A stretch of DNA of 64,000 bases, from NCBI GenBank assembly GCA_050944475.1, contig JBMNRD010000007.1:13500-77499 (forward strand), read 5' to 3'. This DNA comes from RGIG5612 sp050944475. Lineage in GTDB: Bacteria; Bacillota; Clostridia; Lachnospirales; Lachnospiraceae. Of this stretch, positions 7,988-17,554 are shown piece by piece. Position 1 is the stretch's first letter, and each line of letters begins with the position of its first letter. The notes beneath the pieces were generated by a model. The model did no database searches. It was not told the DNA's origin and worked only from the letters and a program-made list of their open reading frames with translations. The translations under genes were made by a program, and so were the position numbers.

Positions 7988-8917
7988 ATGAGCAGAGTAC
8001 TGGTAACCGGCGGAGCGGGATTTCTCGGCTCCCACCTTTGCGACAAACTGATAAAAGAGGGCAATGATGTCATCTGCGTGGACAATCTGTTCACGGGAAC
8101 CAAGGACAACATCCGTCATCTTCTTTCCAACCCATACTTTGAATTTATCAGGCATGATATCACTGAACCTCTCTATGTTGAGGTTGACCAGATATATAAC
8201 CTTGCCTGCCCGGCAAGTCCGGTCCACTATCAATACAACCCGGTTAAGACGGCCAAGACCAGTGTTTTCGGGGCCGTCAACATGCTCGGGCTTGCCAAAA
8301 GAGTCTATGCCAGGATTCTCCAGGCCAGCACCTCGGAGGTATACGGGGATCCTGAGGTGCATCCCCAGCCGGAAACCTATCGCGGCTGTGTAAACCCGAT
8401 AGGTCTTCGCTCCTGCTACGATGAAGGAAAGCGCATGGCCGAAACCTTCTTCTTTGACTACCACCGCATGCATAATGTGGATATCCGGGTTGTGCGGATT
8501 TTCAATACCTATGGGCCGCGCATGAGCAAAAATGACGGCCGCGTAGTGTCAAACTTTATTACTCAGGCTCTTAAAAACGAGGACATAACCATTTACGGCG
8601 ACGGAAGTCAAACCAGAAGTTTCTGTTACGTCGACGACCTGATTGACGGAGTGTACAAAATGATGAATTGCGAAAACTTCACAGGGCCTGTCAATCTCGG
8701 CAACCCGGGCGAATTCACCATGCTTGAACTTGCCCGAAAAATTGTCGAGCTGACCAACTCTTCCTCAAAGATTGTCTATATGCCTCTTCCAAGCGATGAT
8801 CCGGCTCAAAGGCGCCCGGTCATTGATTTGGCAAAAGAGAAATTAAACTGGGAGCCTCTGATTCCTCTTGAAAAAGGTCTTATAAATACCATAGCTTACT
8901 TTGAAAAAGCGTTGTAG
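7988..8917 (+). CDS. UDP-glucuronate decarboxylase-like NAD-dependent epimerase/dehydratase
   Basis: 309 residues of the extended SDR fold. VTGGAGFLGSHLC is the NAD site. NLACPASPVHYQYNP, QASTSEVYGDPEVHPQ and CYDEGKRMAE (catalytic Tyr and Lys) follow UDP-xylose synthase closely. The expected reaction is UDP-glucuronate to UDP-xylose plus CO2 through a 4-keto intermediate. It would supply UDP-xylose or a derivative to the neighbouring glycosyltransferases. No UDP-glucose dehydrogenase is visible in the window. AAGGAG precedes the ATG; 12 bases after gtrA. Confidence 0.8.
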   Translation: MSRVLVTGGAGFLGSHLCDKLIKEGNDVICVDNLFTGTKDNIRHLLSNPYFEFIRHDITEPLYVEVDQIYNLACPASPVHYQYNPVKTAKTSVFGAVNMLGLAKRVYARILQASTSEVYGDPEVHPQPETYRGCVNPIGLRSCYDEGKRMAETFFFDYHRMHNVDIRVVRIFNTYGPRMSKNDGRVVSNFITQALKNEDITIYGDGSQTRSFCYVDDLIDGVYKMMNCENFTGPVNLGNPGEFTMLELARKIVELTNSSSKIVYMPLPSDDPAQRRPVIDLAKEKLNWEPLIPLEKGLINTIAYFEKAL

Positions 8918-8934
8918 CTCTCCCGGAGGATGAC

Positions 8935-10017
8935 TTGACCGGAACAGACGATTCACAAACGATTTTATCAAACGGCGGCTCTTCAAGGATTGTTTTCTTT
9001 GACTACTTGAGGGTTTTTGCCGTGTTCCTCATTTGCGTTCTGCACACAGCCTCCTTTGGCTGGTATGGAGCAGCAGTGAAGAGTGTAAATTTTGCCATTC
9101 TCAATGCATACAAGGCCTTGACCTGCCATGCGGTTCTTTTGTTTGTAATGATCAGCGGAGCTCTCTTCCTGGGACGGGATATTCCCGTTAAAAAACTCTA
9201 TGGAAAATATATTCTCAGGTTGCTCGTCGCCTTTCTTTTTTGGAGCTTTGTTTTTGCAATTGTATCCAATTATAAATGGGGAGTGCTTTCGGTGCTTGAA
9301 GTGACTGTAAGCAGCCATTATCATCTTTGGTTTATTCCGATGATGATAGGCCTGTATGTGGCCCAGCCCATACTTAAGCTGTTTGCAAGAAAGGAAGCCC
9401 TTCTTCGGTATTTTCTGGTTCTTTCCGCTGTTTTTACAATTATCCTTCCTTTTGCCGTCAACCTGCTTCACTCCTTCGGCGAAAAAACTATGCGCTTGTA
9501 CGCGGGTTTTGTTTCAGACAGAATCTCGGACATGCATATGCAGATAGTTTTCGGGTATTCCTTTTTCTTTATGATGGGCTGGTTTTTAAGCCGACACGAG
9601 TTGTGTCGGAAACTGCGGATGATAATATATATTTGCGGAGCATTATCATTTATATTCTCCTTTTTGCTGACTCTTTTTCATTCAATCCGCGTAGGAGCGC
9701 CGATGAATCTCTTTCATGAGAACTTCTCCTTGTTTGTCTGTATTGAAGTCCTGTCAACTTTTGTCTTCTTTAAACATGCACCTAAAAAGCCCTTAAAGAC
9801 GGACGGCTTTATCCGTCGTCTTTCTAAATATAGCTTCGGGGTTTTTCTTATACATCCGCTGCTGATTGAATTTTTCCTGAATAGATTCCCTTTCCTGATT
9901 GGCGAAACCATGGCTTTATGGACAGTCCCGCTTATCGGCCTGACCGTTTTTGCCTTATCCATGGGACTTTCGGCACTTATTAACCTGATACCCTTTGTCA
10001 ATAAATACATCGTCTGA
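8935..10017 (+). CDS. Acyltransferase family 3 membrane protein (first of tandem pair)
   Basis: 360 residues, ten or so transmembrane helices. The opening FFDYLRVFAVFLICVLHTA has the conserved region and His of the Acyl_transf_3 family, and LFVMISGALFL follows. These enzymes O-acetylate or succinylate surface polysaccharides from the membrane. Start is TTG 8935 behind CGGAGG; the ATG at 8930 reads straight into a stop. It ends 3 bases before a paralogue with the same layout. Confidence 0.82.
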   Translation: MTGTDDSQTILSNGGSSRIVFFDYLRVFAVFLICVLHTASFGWYGAAVKSVNFAILNAYKALTCHAVLLFVMISGALFLGRDIPVKKLYGKYILRLLVAFLFWSFVFAIVSNYKWGVLSVLEVTVSSHYHLWFIPMMIGLYVAQPILKLFARKEALLRYFLVLSAVFTIILPFAVNLLHSFGEKTMRLYAGFVSDRISDMHMQIVFGYSFFFMMGWFLSRHELCRKLRMIIYICGALSFIFSFLLTLFHSIRVGAPMNLFHENFSLFVCIEVLSTFVFFKHAPKKPLKTDGFIRRLSKYSFGVFLIHPLLIEFFLNRFPFLIGETMALWTVPLIGLTVFALSMGLSALINLIPFVNKYIV

Positions 10018-10020
10018 AAA

Positions 10021-11091
10021 ATGAACACTCAACCTTCCGCGGCTCATGCCGAGCCGGTAAGAACTGAATATTTCGATTATCTCAGAGTGTTTGCAACCTT
10101 TTGCATAATGCTGATACATGTGGCTGCTTATAAATGGCATGTTGAGGAAATTTCCACGGTTAACTGGCAGATTCTCAATGTATTCAAGTGTTTTAACCGT
10201 CCGCCGGTGCTCATCTTTTTTATGATCAGCGGGGCCCTCTTCCTGAAACGGGAAATTCCCTTAAAGAGAATCTACTCCCGGTACATCTTCAGGCTTGCCG
10301 TGGCGTTCGTTTTTTGGGACATTTTTTATGCTGTTGCCACCCATTGGAGAAAAGGGGTCATTGGCATCCTTCAGAAAATCTTTTCCTGCAACTATCATCT
10401 CTGGTTTCTTCTCGCCTTGATCGGGTTATACATGTGCATTCCCTTCTTCAGGGAGATTGTCTCTTCAAAAAGAAAAATCCTTTACTTCCTGACAGTAGCA
10501 TTTGTCGTCGGTTTTCTTCTCCCTGAAACATATGACTTTATCATATTCTTTGGAAACGAAGCGATTGTCAGATATACGGAAATGATCGGCGGTCACCTGT
10601 ACAATCTGCGCCTTAACACCTTCTTGGGCTATTCCTTCTTCTTTTTAGCGGGATATTATATTCATACCTATGGGGTGGAAAAGCGGCTGCGAATTTTCCT
10701 GTATGTTCTGTCAACAATAACCGCCGTCACCGGAGTTCTCCTCACCGCGGCTTCTTCCCTGCGTGCGGGCTATCCCAGTGACGCCTTCCATGACAGTTTT
10801 ACCCTTCATGAAATGCTTGAAGCCCTTGCCATATTTGTGTTTTTCAAATACAACATTAAAGGCCGTCCGAGAACGGACGGCCTGACGCGGAAGCTTTCCG
10901 GCTATTGCTTCGGTATATATCTTCTTCATGACATTATCATCCTGAAAATAGAAACCTGGTTTGGAATCAGTGCCACAACCTTTCACCCGCTCTTTGGCGT
11001 TCCCTTGACTGCAATTCTTACCTTCCTAATCGGTTTTGGCATAACCTGGCTTTTAAAGAAAATTCCCCTGATAAACAAATATCTGGTTTAG
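10021..11091 (+). CDS. Acyltransferase family 3 membrane protein (second of tandem pair)
   Basis: 356 residues with the same architecture as the preceding gene: EYFDYLRVFATFCIMLIHVA, LIFFMISGALFLKREIPLKR and a C-terminal FGIYLLHDIIIL. The shared length and motif order point to tandem duplication followed by divergence. The ATG follows the upstream stop by 3 bases with no clear ribosome site, so translation probably depends on reinitiation. It presumably modifies the same glycan at another position. The last 4 bases overlap the convergent oxidoreductase gene. Confidence 0.82.
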   Translation: MNTQPSAAHAEPVRTEYFDYLRVFATFCIMLIHVAAYKWHVEEISTVNWQILNVFKCFNRPPVLIFFMISGALFLKREIPLKRIYSRYIFRLAVAFVFWDIFYAVATHWRKGVIGILQKIFSCNYHLWFLLALIGLYMCIPFFREIVSSKRKILYFLTVAFVVGFLLPETYDFIIFFGNEAIVRYTEMIGGHLYNLRLNTFLGYSFFFLAGYYIHTYGVEKRLRIFLYVLSTITAVTGVLLTAASSLRAGYPSDAFHDSFTLHEMLEALAIFVFFKYNIKGRPRTDGLTRKLSGYCFGIYLLHDIIILKIETWFGISATTFHPLFGVPLTAILTFLIGFGITWLLKKIPLINKYLV

Positions 11092-11966
11092 CATCCGCTG
11101 TCGACGTAGTTTTTTCTAATCTTAGGCACCATCTTCTCAATGTATTCGCAGCAGCGACGGTTTTCTTCACATTCTCCGCTTTCTATAGACTCCCTAAAGG
11201 ATTCAAGCGCCGCTTTCAGGTTGTTTCCCTCGTCGAAAAACATTCCCTGTTTCCTGCCGTCATTTTGCGTTATTACTAACGACGGCCGGTTCATCATATC
11301 AAACGAAAGTTGTTTTTCCCTGCAGACAACATTTATTTTTCTTGTTTTCTCTTCGCTGACAATTGACGCCCTTATGCCGACAATTGCCTCCTTAACGCGC
11401 ATTTTCAGATGTAAATCCATCGGACCGGCATCATTTGAAGCATTTACCCTACACTCATCAATGCTGTAGGCTTCCGAGTAATCCGTCATGAGTCCAACCA
11501 CGGACAGCATGTGCACCCCTATGTTTCCGAGGACGTCTGTATCCTTATATAACTTTCCTTTCTGGGTGATTTGCGCATCAATGGAGACAATCTCCCCTAA
11601 TGAAGATATCCTCTTTTTCATTTCCCCTATCGACGGAGAAAATTGGTATATATAATCCGTAAAAAGAATTTTGTTCTTTTCGTCAGCCTGCCGGAAAAGA
11701 AAGTTCATCTTTTCTTCATTATCCGTTAGCATTTTTTCACAAAAAACATGAGCCCCGGTCTCAAGGGCCTCCTTCACGTACTCATAATGGGTGGAAACCG
11801 GAGTGCAAATAAAGACAGCCTCCGCCTTGCTGTCTGAAATCATTTCTTTTAGAGTTTTGCCGCCCGTCCTTGAAAATACGCCCACCTCATCAAATCCGGT
11901 CTCGCTTAAATATCTTTCAAGAATTGTTCCCCAATAGCCTCTTCCGACAAGAAGGCTCCTTATCAT
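11088..11966 (-). CDS. Gfo/Idh/MocA family oxidoreductase
   Basis: 292 residues. The N-terminal VGRGYWG nucleotide loop, FICTPVSTHYEYVKEALETGAHVFCEKM (read in two pieces) and the following helix are the standard NAD(P)-binding half; the EK pair is the conserved active-site lysine motif. Family members oxidise or reduce sugars and nucleotide sugars. It lies downstream of the minus-strand glycosyltransferases after a 97-base gap, so a role in making a nucleotide-sugar donor is plausible. It is somewhat short for the family (often 330-350). Confidence 0.78.
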   Translation of the reverse strand: MIRSLLVGRGYWGTILERYLSETGFDEVGVFSRTGGKTLKEMISDSKAEAVFICTPVSTHYEYVKEALETGAHVFCEKMLTDNEEKMNFLFRQADEKNKILFTDYIYQFSPSIGEMKKRISSLGEIVSIDAQITQKGKLYKDTDVLGNIGVHMLSVVGLMTDYSEAYSIDECRVNASNDAGPMDLHLKMRVKEAIVGIRASIVSEEKTRKINVVCREKQLSFDMMNRPSLVITQNDGRKQGMFFDEGNNLKAALESFRESIESGECEENRRCCEYIEKMVPKIRKNYVDSGC

Positions 11967-12063
11967 ATGTTCCCCTTCCCGCAGCCCCTTTGCCCGCCGT
12001 TCAATTGTTGTTTGCAGATTTCTTCCGGCTATGAATTTCTTTATTTTTATAGGGTTCCTTCGG

Positions 12064-12792
12064 TTATAAAATTTTCTCTGACTTAAAATCCCGGCGAAGT
12101 CTTTTGATGTCGCTGAGATAATTCTTTATCACCTTAATATAATCAACCTTGGAATCATAGTCATCTTTCCACCTGACTGGCAGCTCGTGGATTTTGACAT
12201 TCTTTCTTTCTGCCCGCAACAAGATTTCGATAATGAAAAACCATCCCCGCTCTTCCCGGCTGCTTTCATCAATCAACTCCTTTGCAAATTTATTCCGAAA
12301 GAATTTAAAGCCGCAAATGGAATCGGACGCCTTCATTTTCAGAAAAATTTTCAACAGCCGGGTCAGTCCGTGGGAAGACAGGTTTCGATACCACTTTCTG
12401 CCGGTTGTTTCCGACTCCCGGCTCCATCTGGACCCGTTTATCATCATGCATGCGGGGTCCGCTTGCATTATCTCTATCACTTCCCTTAGATGCCTTACAT
12501 CCGTAGAAAGGTCTATATCCATGTAGCCCACGACTTCACAGGTGTTTTTCATGACTCCGTTTGCAAAAGCAATCCCCACACCTTTATGCTCAAGTCTGTC
12601 ATAATATACCTGTGGATGCTTTGCGCTCATTTCCAGGGCCTTTTTCCCGGTATCATCCGTTGAGGCGTTGTCCTCAATGGTTATCCGATAGTCGTCAAAA
12701 CCGATTGAAGACAGGAAATCTATCGTTCCTTCAACCCCTCTTTCTATTCTTCTTTCTTCGTTATAAACCGGCAAAAGTATATTTAAAAACAC
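12064..12792 (-). CDS. Family 2 glycosyltransferase, dolichyl-phosphate-glucose-synthase-like
   Basis: 242 residues beginning ILLPVYNEERRIERGV, with IEDNASTDDTG and YMDIDLSTDVRHL as nucleotide-sugar and metal sites. INGSRWSRES and CGFKFFRNKFAKEL are typical of polyprenyl-phosphate glucosyltransferases. Start codon is GTG, one base after the stop of the upstream glycosyltransferase, so translation is coupled. No transmembrane helix is evident. Sugar specificity unknown. Confidence 0.82.
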   Translation of the reverse strand: MFLNILLPVYNEERRIERGVEGTIDFLSSIGFDDYRITIEDNASTDDTGKKALEMSAKHPQVYYDRLEHKGVGIAFANGVMKNTCEVVGYMDIDLSTDVRHLREVIEIMQADPACMMINGSRWSRESETTGRKWYRNLSSHGLTRLLKIFLKMKASDSICGFKFFRNKFAKELIDESSREERGWFFIIEILLRAERKNVKIHELPVRWKDDYDSKVDYIKVIKNYLSDIKRLRRDFKSEKIL

Positions 12793-12793
12793 T

Positions 12794-13738
12794 CTATCTT
12801 CCGTCTCTCGTTATTTTTTCTATGCTCTCAAAGGTAAACGCCGACTTCCTAACATTGACATCCATAAGCAGCTGCAAATATTTCGTAATAATTGATAAAA
12901 TGCCAAACAATCCGAAAAAACCGAACGCGACAAGAAGCACCGTGGATGTCCAGCCCGGAACCGTTATTCCAAGACCTCTGGAAATTAAAGCATAAACAAC
13001 TATTCCCACCATGACCACCATCATGAGGCCGGTCATCAGCACGGAAAATTTGAATCCCAGATTGGTAAACATCAATACGGAATCCGCTGCCAGATATCGT
13101 CTGAAGCGTCTTTCTTCCCGGCTTTCCCTAAGGAGAGTTTTCACCGGAGCAATCTCAATTGTGGCATACTTAAGCCCGCTTGAAGCATAGGCAACTTTCC
13201 GGTATGTAATAATCCTGTTCAGGCTTCCTATCCGGTTAATCGCCCTCCGGCTGAGAATCCGGAAATACTCCGTCATCAATTCATATGGAATGTCTGCCGA
13301 TTTGTTGAACAGTTTATAAAACAGCTTTGACGAGATTCCTCTTGTCTTGCCGGTGACTGCTGCAACTATGTCAAATCCCTCAAGAGACTTAGTGTACAGC
13401 CGCATCATGTCTTTAACATCAATATCAGGTGAAACCTCGTCAAATTCAAAGACAAAATCTCCCACGGTCAGCCCGAGTCCGCCCTGCATTGCAGCTTCTT
13501 TTCCGTGAAACCTGTTCAGACTGAGCAGGGTAATGCTGACATTTTCAACTTCATTCTCCAACAAGCGCAGCCGGGCAACGCTCTCGTCTGTTGAGGCGTC
13601 ATTAACGCAGATGATTTCCGAATGCTGAAAGTTTTTATCCAATTCCCGGGCAATATGCAAAACAAAATCCTTAATTATATGTTCTGCGTTCCTGACATAA
13701 ATAACTGCCGAAACAAAGTTTTTTTCTTTGTTAATCAT
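12794..13738 (-). CDS. Family 2 glycosyltransferase with two C-terminal membrane helices
   Basis: About 314 residues from ATG 13738, which overlaps the stop of the upstream FAD gene (ATGATTAA); an in-frame ATG 15 bases earlier lies deeper in that gene and lacks a better ribosome site. GT2 features: NDASTDES, FEFDEVSPDI, and a C-terminal pair of helices, the GtrB/ArnC-like layout that transfers sugar to undecaprenyl phosphate. The more usual DxD appears as FDE, an unusual variant. It sits between the FAD enzyme and another GT2 in one operon. Confidence 0.8.
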   Translation of the reverse strand: MINKEKNFVSAVIYVRNAEHIIKDFVLHIARELDKNFQHSEIICVNDASTDESVARLRLLENEVENVSITLLSLNRFHGKEAAMQGGLGLTVGDFVFEFDEVSPDIDVKDMMRLYTKSLEGFDIVAAVTGKTRGISSKLFYKLFNKSADIPYELMTEYFRILSRRAINRIGSLNRIITYRKVAYASSGLKYATIEIAPVKTLLRESREERRFRRYLAADSVLMFTNLGFKFSVLMTGLMMVVMVGIVVYALISRGLGITVPGWTSTVLLVAFGFFGLFGILSIITKYLQLLMDVNVRKSAFTFESIEKITRDGR

Positions 13739-14861
13739 AATCCAAAACCTCATCCATATCGTACAATGTATTTATTTTTCCCGATAACACGCTGATAAAA
13801 TATGGTCTGTCGGAATGAACCCTCACCACCGTCGGCCTTGAGTCATCTATCTCCGAATTTACGAGAATCGGCTTCATCGAGAAAAGTGCCTCCCTGAAGC
13901 TGAAGCCGTATTCCTCTCGAAGATACTTCCTCGCCAGGCCTGCCATATAGTCAAAGGCCGTATCCGGCTTTGCCGGGCAGCTGTTGCAATTCCCAAGATG
14001 CTCCGGGCTGCAAAATCCCTTGCTCTCTTCTTGACATCCGAAGGTGGGCAGCTGCTCATAACTGGCCGCATGAGGAGTAAAAGTAACCGCCGTCAACGAA
14101 TGCAGTCCCGTCCGGCCGAAGGGCATTATCGAGAAAAACGGTCCGTCCATCACCGTGATTCCTATATCTTTCAAGGGTTCTTGCACATCGCATAAAATAA
14201 TCTCACATAACTCATACTTAATTTTAAAACAATCAAATCCGGCCAGTTTCTGAATCTGGTTAGTGGAAGCATATGTTGCGTTTAAAACAAATCCTGAACT
14301 ATAGCTCCCTCTGTCCGTTTCGATTAAGTATTTGTCGCCGTCTTGCTCTATGACGTTAATTTTTTCTCCGAAATGCAGCTCCACGTTTTGAAGCCTGCCG
14401 ATTTCCTCCATGAAGTATTCTTTCAGTATGTCCGCATCGTATGCATATTCTCTGGTCAAAAAGGCGCCGTCGCACATTCTTTCCTTGAAAAATCTGTTTG
14501 GATGAAGTTCTTCGCAGGGAATTCCCGCCGCCTCGCAGAATGCCTTAAACTGATTTCCGTCCGTCCAGGAAAACTGCCTTGATGTTGCATAAATCTGGTC
14601 GAACTGTCCGTTAATACAAAAATCAAAGTCCCGGTTAAATCTCTCGAAATATCCGGCGCTTTTCACAGCAGTGGAAAGAGATCTGGGATAATGATATCCC
14701 TGATGCACCCGGGCCTGATTAATGTAACTTGCGCGCATGAAAGGCGCATTGTCACATTCTATGACAAGAACCCTTTGTCTCTTTTCAGCGCAGTATTTTG
14801 CCGCATATAATCCGTATAGCCCCGCGCCAATTATTATTTTGTCATAACCGCTCGCTGTCAT
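13731..14861 (-). CDS. FAD-dependent oxidoreductase (DAO/mutase-like)
   Basis: 376 residues. IIIGAGLYGLYAAKYC at the N-terminus is the Rossmann GxGxxG loop, followed by the ribose-binding Glu in VLVIECD. The layout resembles D-amino-acid-oxidase-type or UDP-galactopyranose-mutase-like flavoproteins. A cysteine cluster near residues 275-300 (GFC, GNCNSC) is odd and might bind metal. As first gene of an operon with two glycosyltransferases it probably alters a sugar, but I cannot name the reaction. Confidence 0.65.
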   Translation of the reverse strand: MTASGYDKIIIGAGLYGLYAAKYCAEKRQRVLVIECDNAPFMRASYINQARVHQGYHYPRSLSTAVKSAGYFERFNRDFDFCINGQFDQIYATSRQFSWTDGNQFKAFCEAAGIPCEELHPNRFFKERMCDGAFLTREYAYDADILKEYFMEEIGRLQNVELHFGEKINVIEQDGDKYLIETDRGSYSSGFVLNATYASTNQIQKLAGFDCFKIKYELCEIILCDVQEPLKDIGITVMDGPFFSIMPFGRTGLHSLTAVTFTPHAASYEQLPTFGCQEESKGFCSPEHLGNCNSCPAKPDTAFDYMAGLARKYLREEYGFSFREALFSMKPILVNSEIDDSRPTVVRVHSDRPYFISVLSGKINTLYDMDEVLDYD

Positions 14862-14898
14862 TATTATTCCGTTTCCTCACAGGATAAATATCTCTTTT

Positions 14899-14927
14899 AT
14901 TATACTTCATTTTTCGGCTGTTGGCAA
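14899..14927 (-). promoter_or_regulatory. Promoter of the FAD/glycosyltransferase operon
   Basis: On the minus strand TTGCCA (14927-14922) and TATAAT (14904-14899) are separated by exactly 17 bases, about 40 bases upstream of the FAD gene, which has GTGAGGA before its ATG. Confidence 0.65.
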
Positions 14928-14988
14928 CGAATCCTGTCGGATTGATTCACTGTCGACATTTCGCTATGTCCGCCCTTTTACTATCGAA

Positions 14989-17409
14989 TCAGGCGATTCC
15001 TATCAATAAAGCCGCCAGCCTGACCAGTCCGGCGCAAATCCATGCCACGGCACATTGGAATATAACCGTAAATATAGCCCACTTGCCTCCCAGCTCTCTT
15101 TTTACCGCCGCAACTGCCGCCACACAGGGAGTGTAAAGCAGGCAAAATGTCAGAAATCCGGCTGCCGCCGCCGGGCTTAACACATCCGCCAAAGCGGCTG
15201 TATCGGTAAACAAAACCTTCAGGGTCGAAACCACGCTTTCCTTCGCCAGAAATCCCGTTACCAGCGCCACACAAATTCTCCAATCCCCAAAGCCGAGGGG
15301 CTTGAATATGGGCGAGATAAAGCCGGCAATAAGTGAGAGCAGGCTCTCAGACGGATCGGAAACCATGGAAAGTGATGTCCCGAAATTTTGTAAAAACCAT
15401 ATTACTATGCTTGCCAGGAAAATTATGGTAAATGCCTTCCTTAAAAAATCCTTTGCCTTTTCCCAAATCAACAGGAGAACATTCTTTAGACTGGGGAATC
15501 TGTAATTTGGCAGCTCCATTACAAACGGAACCGCTTCACCCTTGAAAACACTGCTCTTCGAGACCAGTGCTACAAGTATGCCCGCAACTATTCCTCCGAA
15601 GTAAAGAAGAAATGTGACAAGGGCGGCTCTTTTCGGGAAAAACGCCGCCGCAAAGAATCCGTATATCGGAAGCTTTGCCGAGCAACTCATAAAAGGGGTA
15701 AGCATTATTGTCATTTTGCGGTCCCTTTCAGAGGGCAGCGTCCTTGATGCCATAATTGCCGGCACCGAGCACCCAAATCCGATGAGCAAAGGAACTATGC
15801 TTCGTCCGGAAAGGCCTATTTTTCGCAGAAGTTTATCCATTACAAAGGCAATTCTTGCCATGTAACCCGTGTCCTCTATCATTGAAAGGAAAAAGAATAA
15901 AACCACAATAATCGGAAGAAAAGAAAGAACACTGCCGATCCCCGCAAGAATCCCGTCCACCACAAGGGAATGAACCGCCGCGTTAACCTCCCATGTCGAC
16001 AAAAGCATATCTATCTGAGCCGTTCCCCATTCTATGAATATCTCCAGCAGGGACTGCAGTCCTGCGCCGATAACGTTAAACGTGAGATAAAAAATCAATG
16101 CTATTATTATCATGAATGAGAGAAGCCCCGTGTATTTTCCCGTAAGGAAACGGTCAATCTTCTTGCTCCTCTCATGCTCCCTGCTTTCCTGCGGTTTTAC
16201 CACCGTCTGCGAAACAAGACGACTTATAAAGGAAAACCTCATATTTGCTATTGCGGCGACCCTATCTAGATTGCTTTCTTTTTCAATCTGAAGAATAATA
16301 TGTTCCACCGTCTTTTTCTCGTTTTGGGACAGATTGAGAGCTTCCATAACCAGCTCATCTCCTTCAATGAGCTTTGTTGCGGCAAACCTGACCGGTATTT
16401 CCACTTTCCGCGCATGATGTTCAATTAAGTGGATGATTGCATGCAGTCCTCTGTGAACAGCTTCTTCGCGTTCGACATCATCCCTGCAAAAATCCTTGCG
16501 TTTGGGACCCTCCTGATATTTGGCAACATGTATTGCATGATTTATCAACTCATCGATGCCCTGATTCTTGCTTGCCGAAATCGGTATTACCGGAATGCCG
16601 AGAATGTGCTCCATTTCATTTATACGTACAAAGCCTCCGTTGCCCGTCATCTCGTCCATCATGTTCAATGCCAATACCATGGGAACATCCAATTCCATCA
16701 ACTGCATCGTCAGGTAAAGGTTTCTTTCTATGTTGGTCGCGTCAGCAATATTAATGATGCATGAGGGCTTATTTTCGATAATAAATGACCTCGTTACCAG
16801 CTCCTCACTGCTATATGGTGACATGGAATAAATTCCCGGCAAATCCGTAACTTCTGTATTGGGATATTTGCGTATGGCTCCGCTTTTCCTTTCCACGGTG
16901 ACGCCGGGGAAGTTGCCCACATGCTGATTGGACCCTGTCAGTTGGTTAAAAAGGGTCGTCTTTCCGCTGTTTTGATTGCCTGCTAGAGCAATTGTCAGCA
17001 GCTGTCCCTCCGGGAGCGGATTTTCATCTCTCTTTTTATGAAACCTTCCTCCCTCTCCAAATCCCGGATGTACATTGAGGGGAATCTCATGTCTTTTGTG
17101 TCTGTGTCTGTGCTTGTTTTCCCCGAAAAACTTTTGTTTTTCTTCCCTTTTTTTATGACGGGGCTTCTTTTTCGTATCCGGCGCGTCTATCGGAACTACC
17201 CTTATATTCTCCGCATCAGCCTTGCGCAGAGTAAGGTCATAATCGTTCAGACTGATCTGCACCGGGTCTCCCATAGGTGCATACTTGACCATGGTAACCG
17301 TTGTTCCCGGAATCAACCCCATGTCAAGAAGATGCTGTCTCAAAGCTCCGCTTCCCGCAACGCTCTCAATAATTGCCGATTTTCCTATTTCCAATTCCCT
17401 TAATGTCAT
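14989..17409 (-). CDS. feoB: Ferrous iron transporter, FeoA-FeoB fusion
   Basis: 806 residues. Residues 1-75 are a FeoA-type SH3 domain (LDMGLIPGTTV, DYDLTLRKADAENI). Residues about 78-125 form a very basic linker with an alternating His/Arg/Lys run (KHRHRHKRHE). Then comes the G-protein domain: GNQNSGKTTLFNQLTG (G1), NFPGVT, DLPGIY (G3) and LNMMDE (G4). The C-terminal half has two Gate-type membrane blocks. It imports Fe2+ across the cytoplasmic membrane. No separate feoA or feoC is seen, consistent with the fusion. The start overlaps AGAGGCGG. Confidence 0.93.
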   Translation of the reverse strand: MTLRELEIGKSAIIESVAGSGALRQHLLDMGLIPGTTVTMVKYAPMGDPVQISLNDYDLTLRKADAENIRVVPIDAPDTKKKPRHKKREEKQKFFGENKHRHRHKRHEIPLNVHPGFGEGGRFHKKRDENPLPEGQLLTIALAGNQNSGKTTLFNQLTGSNQHVGNFPGVTVERKSGAIRKYPNTEVTDLPGIYSMSPYSSEELVTRSFIIENKPSCIINIADATNIERNLYLTMQLMELDVPMVLALNMMDEMTGNGGFVRINEMEHILGIPVIPISASKNQGIDELINHAIHVAKYQEGPKRKDFCRDDVEREEAVHRGLHAIIHLIEHHARKVEIPVRFAATKLIEGDELVMEALNLSQNEKKTVEHIILQIEKESNLDRVAAIANMRFSFISRLVSQTVVKPQESREHERSKKIDRFLTGKYTGLLSFMIIIALIFYLTFNVIGAGLQSLLEIFIEWGTAQIDMLLSTWEVNAAVHSLVVDGILAGIGSVLSFLPIIVVLFFFLSMIEDTGYMARIAFVMDKLLRKIGLSGRSIVPLLIGFGCSVPAIMASRTLPSERDRKMTIMLTPFMSCSAKLPIYGFFAAAFFPKRAALVTFLLYFGGIVAGILVALVSKSSVFKGEAVPFVMELPNYRFPSLKNVLLLIWEKAKDFLRKAFTIIFLASIVIWFLQNFGTSLSMVSDPSESLLSLIAGFISPIFKPLGFGDWRICVALVTGFLAKESVVSTLKVLFTDTAALADVLSPAAAAGFLTFCLLYTPCVAAVAAVKRELGGKWAIFTVIFQCAVAWICAGLVRLAALLIGIA

Positions 17410-17554
17410 GCCGCCTCTTTTTTATCGATTTTGTTCTCAATATTATTTTCTGAAATGCTTTTTATCCACATAATTCTATCTTAAAGTATGTTATAATTCA
17501 ACAAATGCAAACGGTGTTTCCACACATTTCTTTTTTCAGACGGAGGCTTTCAAC

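Noticed and set aside
17462..17470. Exact DnaA box TTATCCACA upstream of feoB (another at 60490-60498)
   Set aside because: One copy per ~130 kb per strand pair is expected by chance; two isolated copies far from the origin do not show function.
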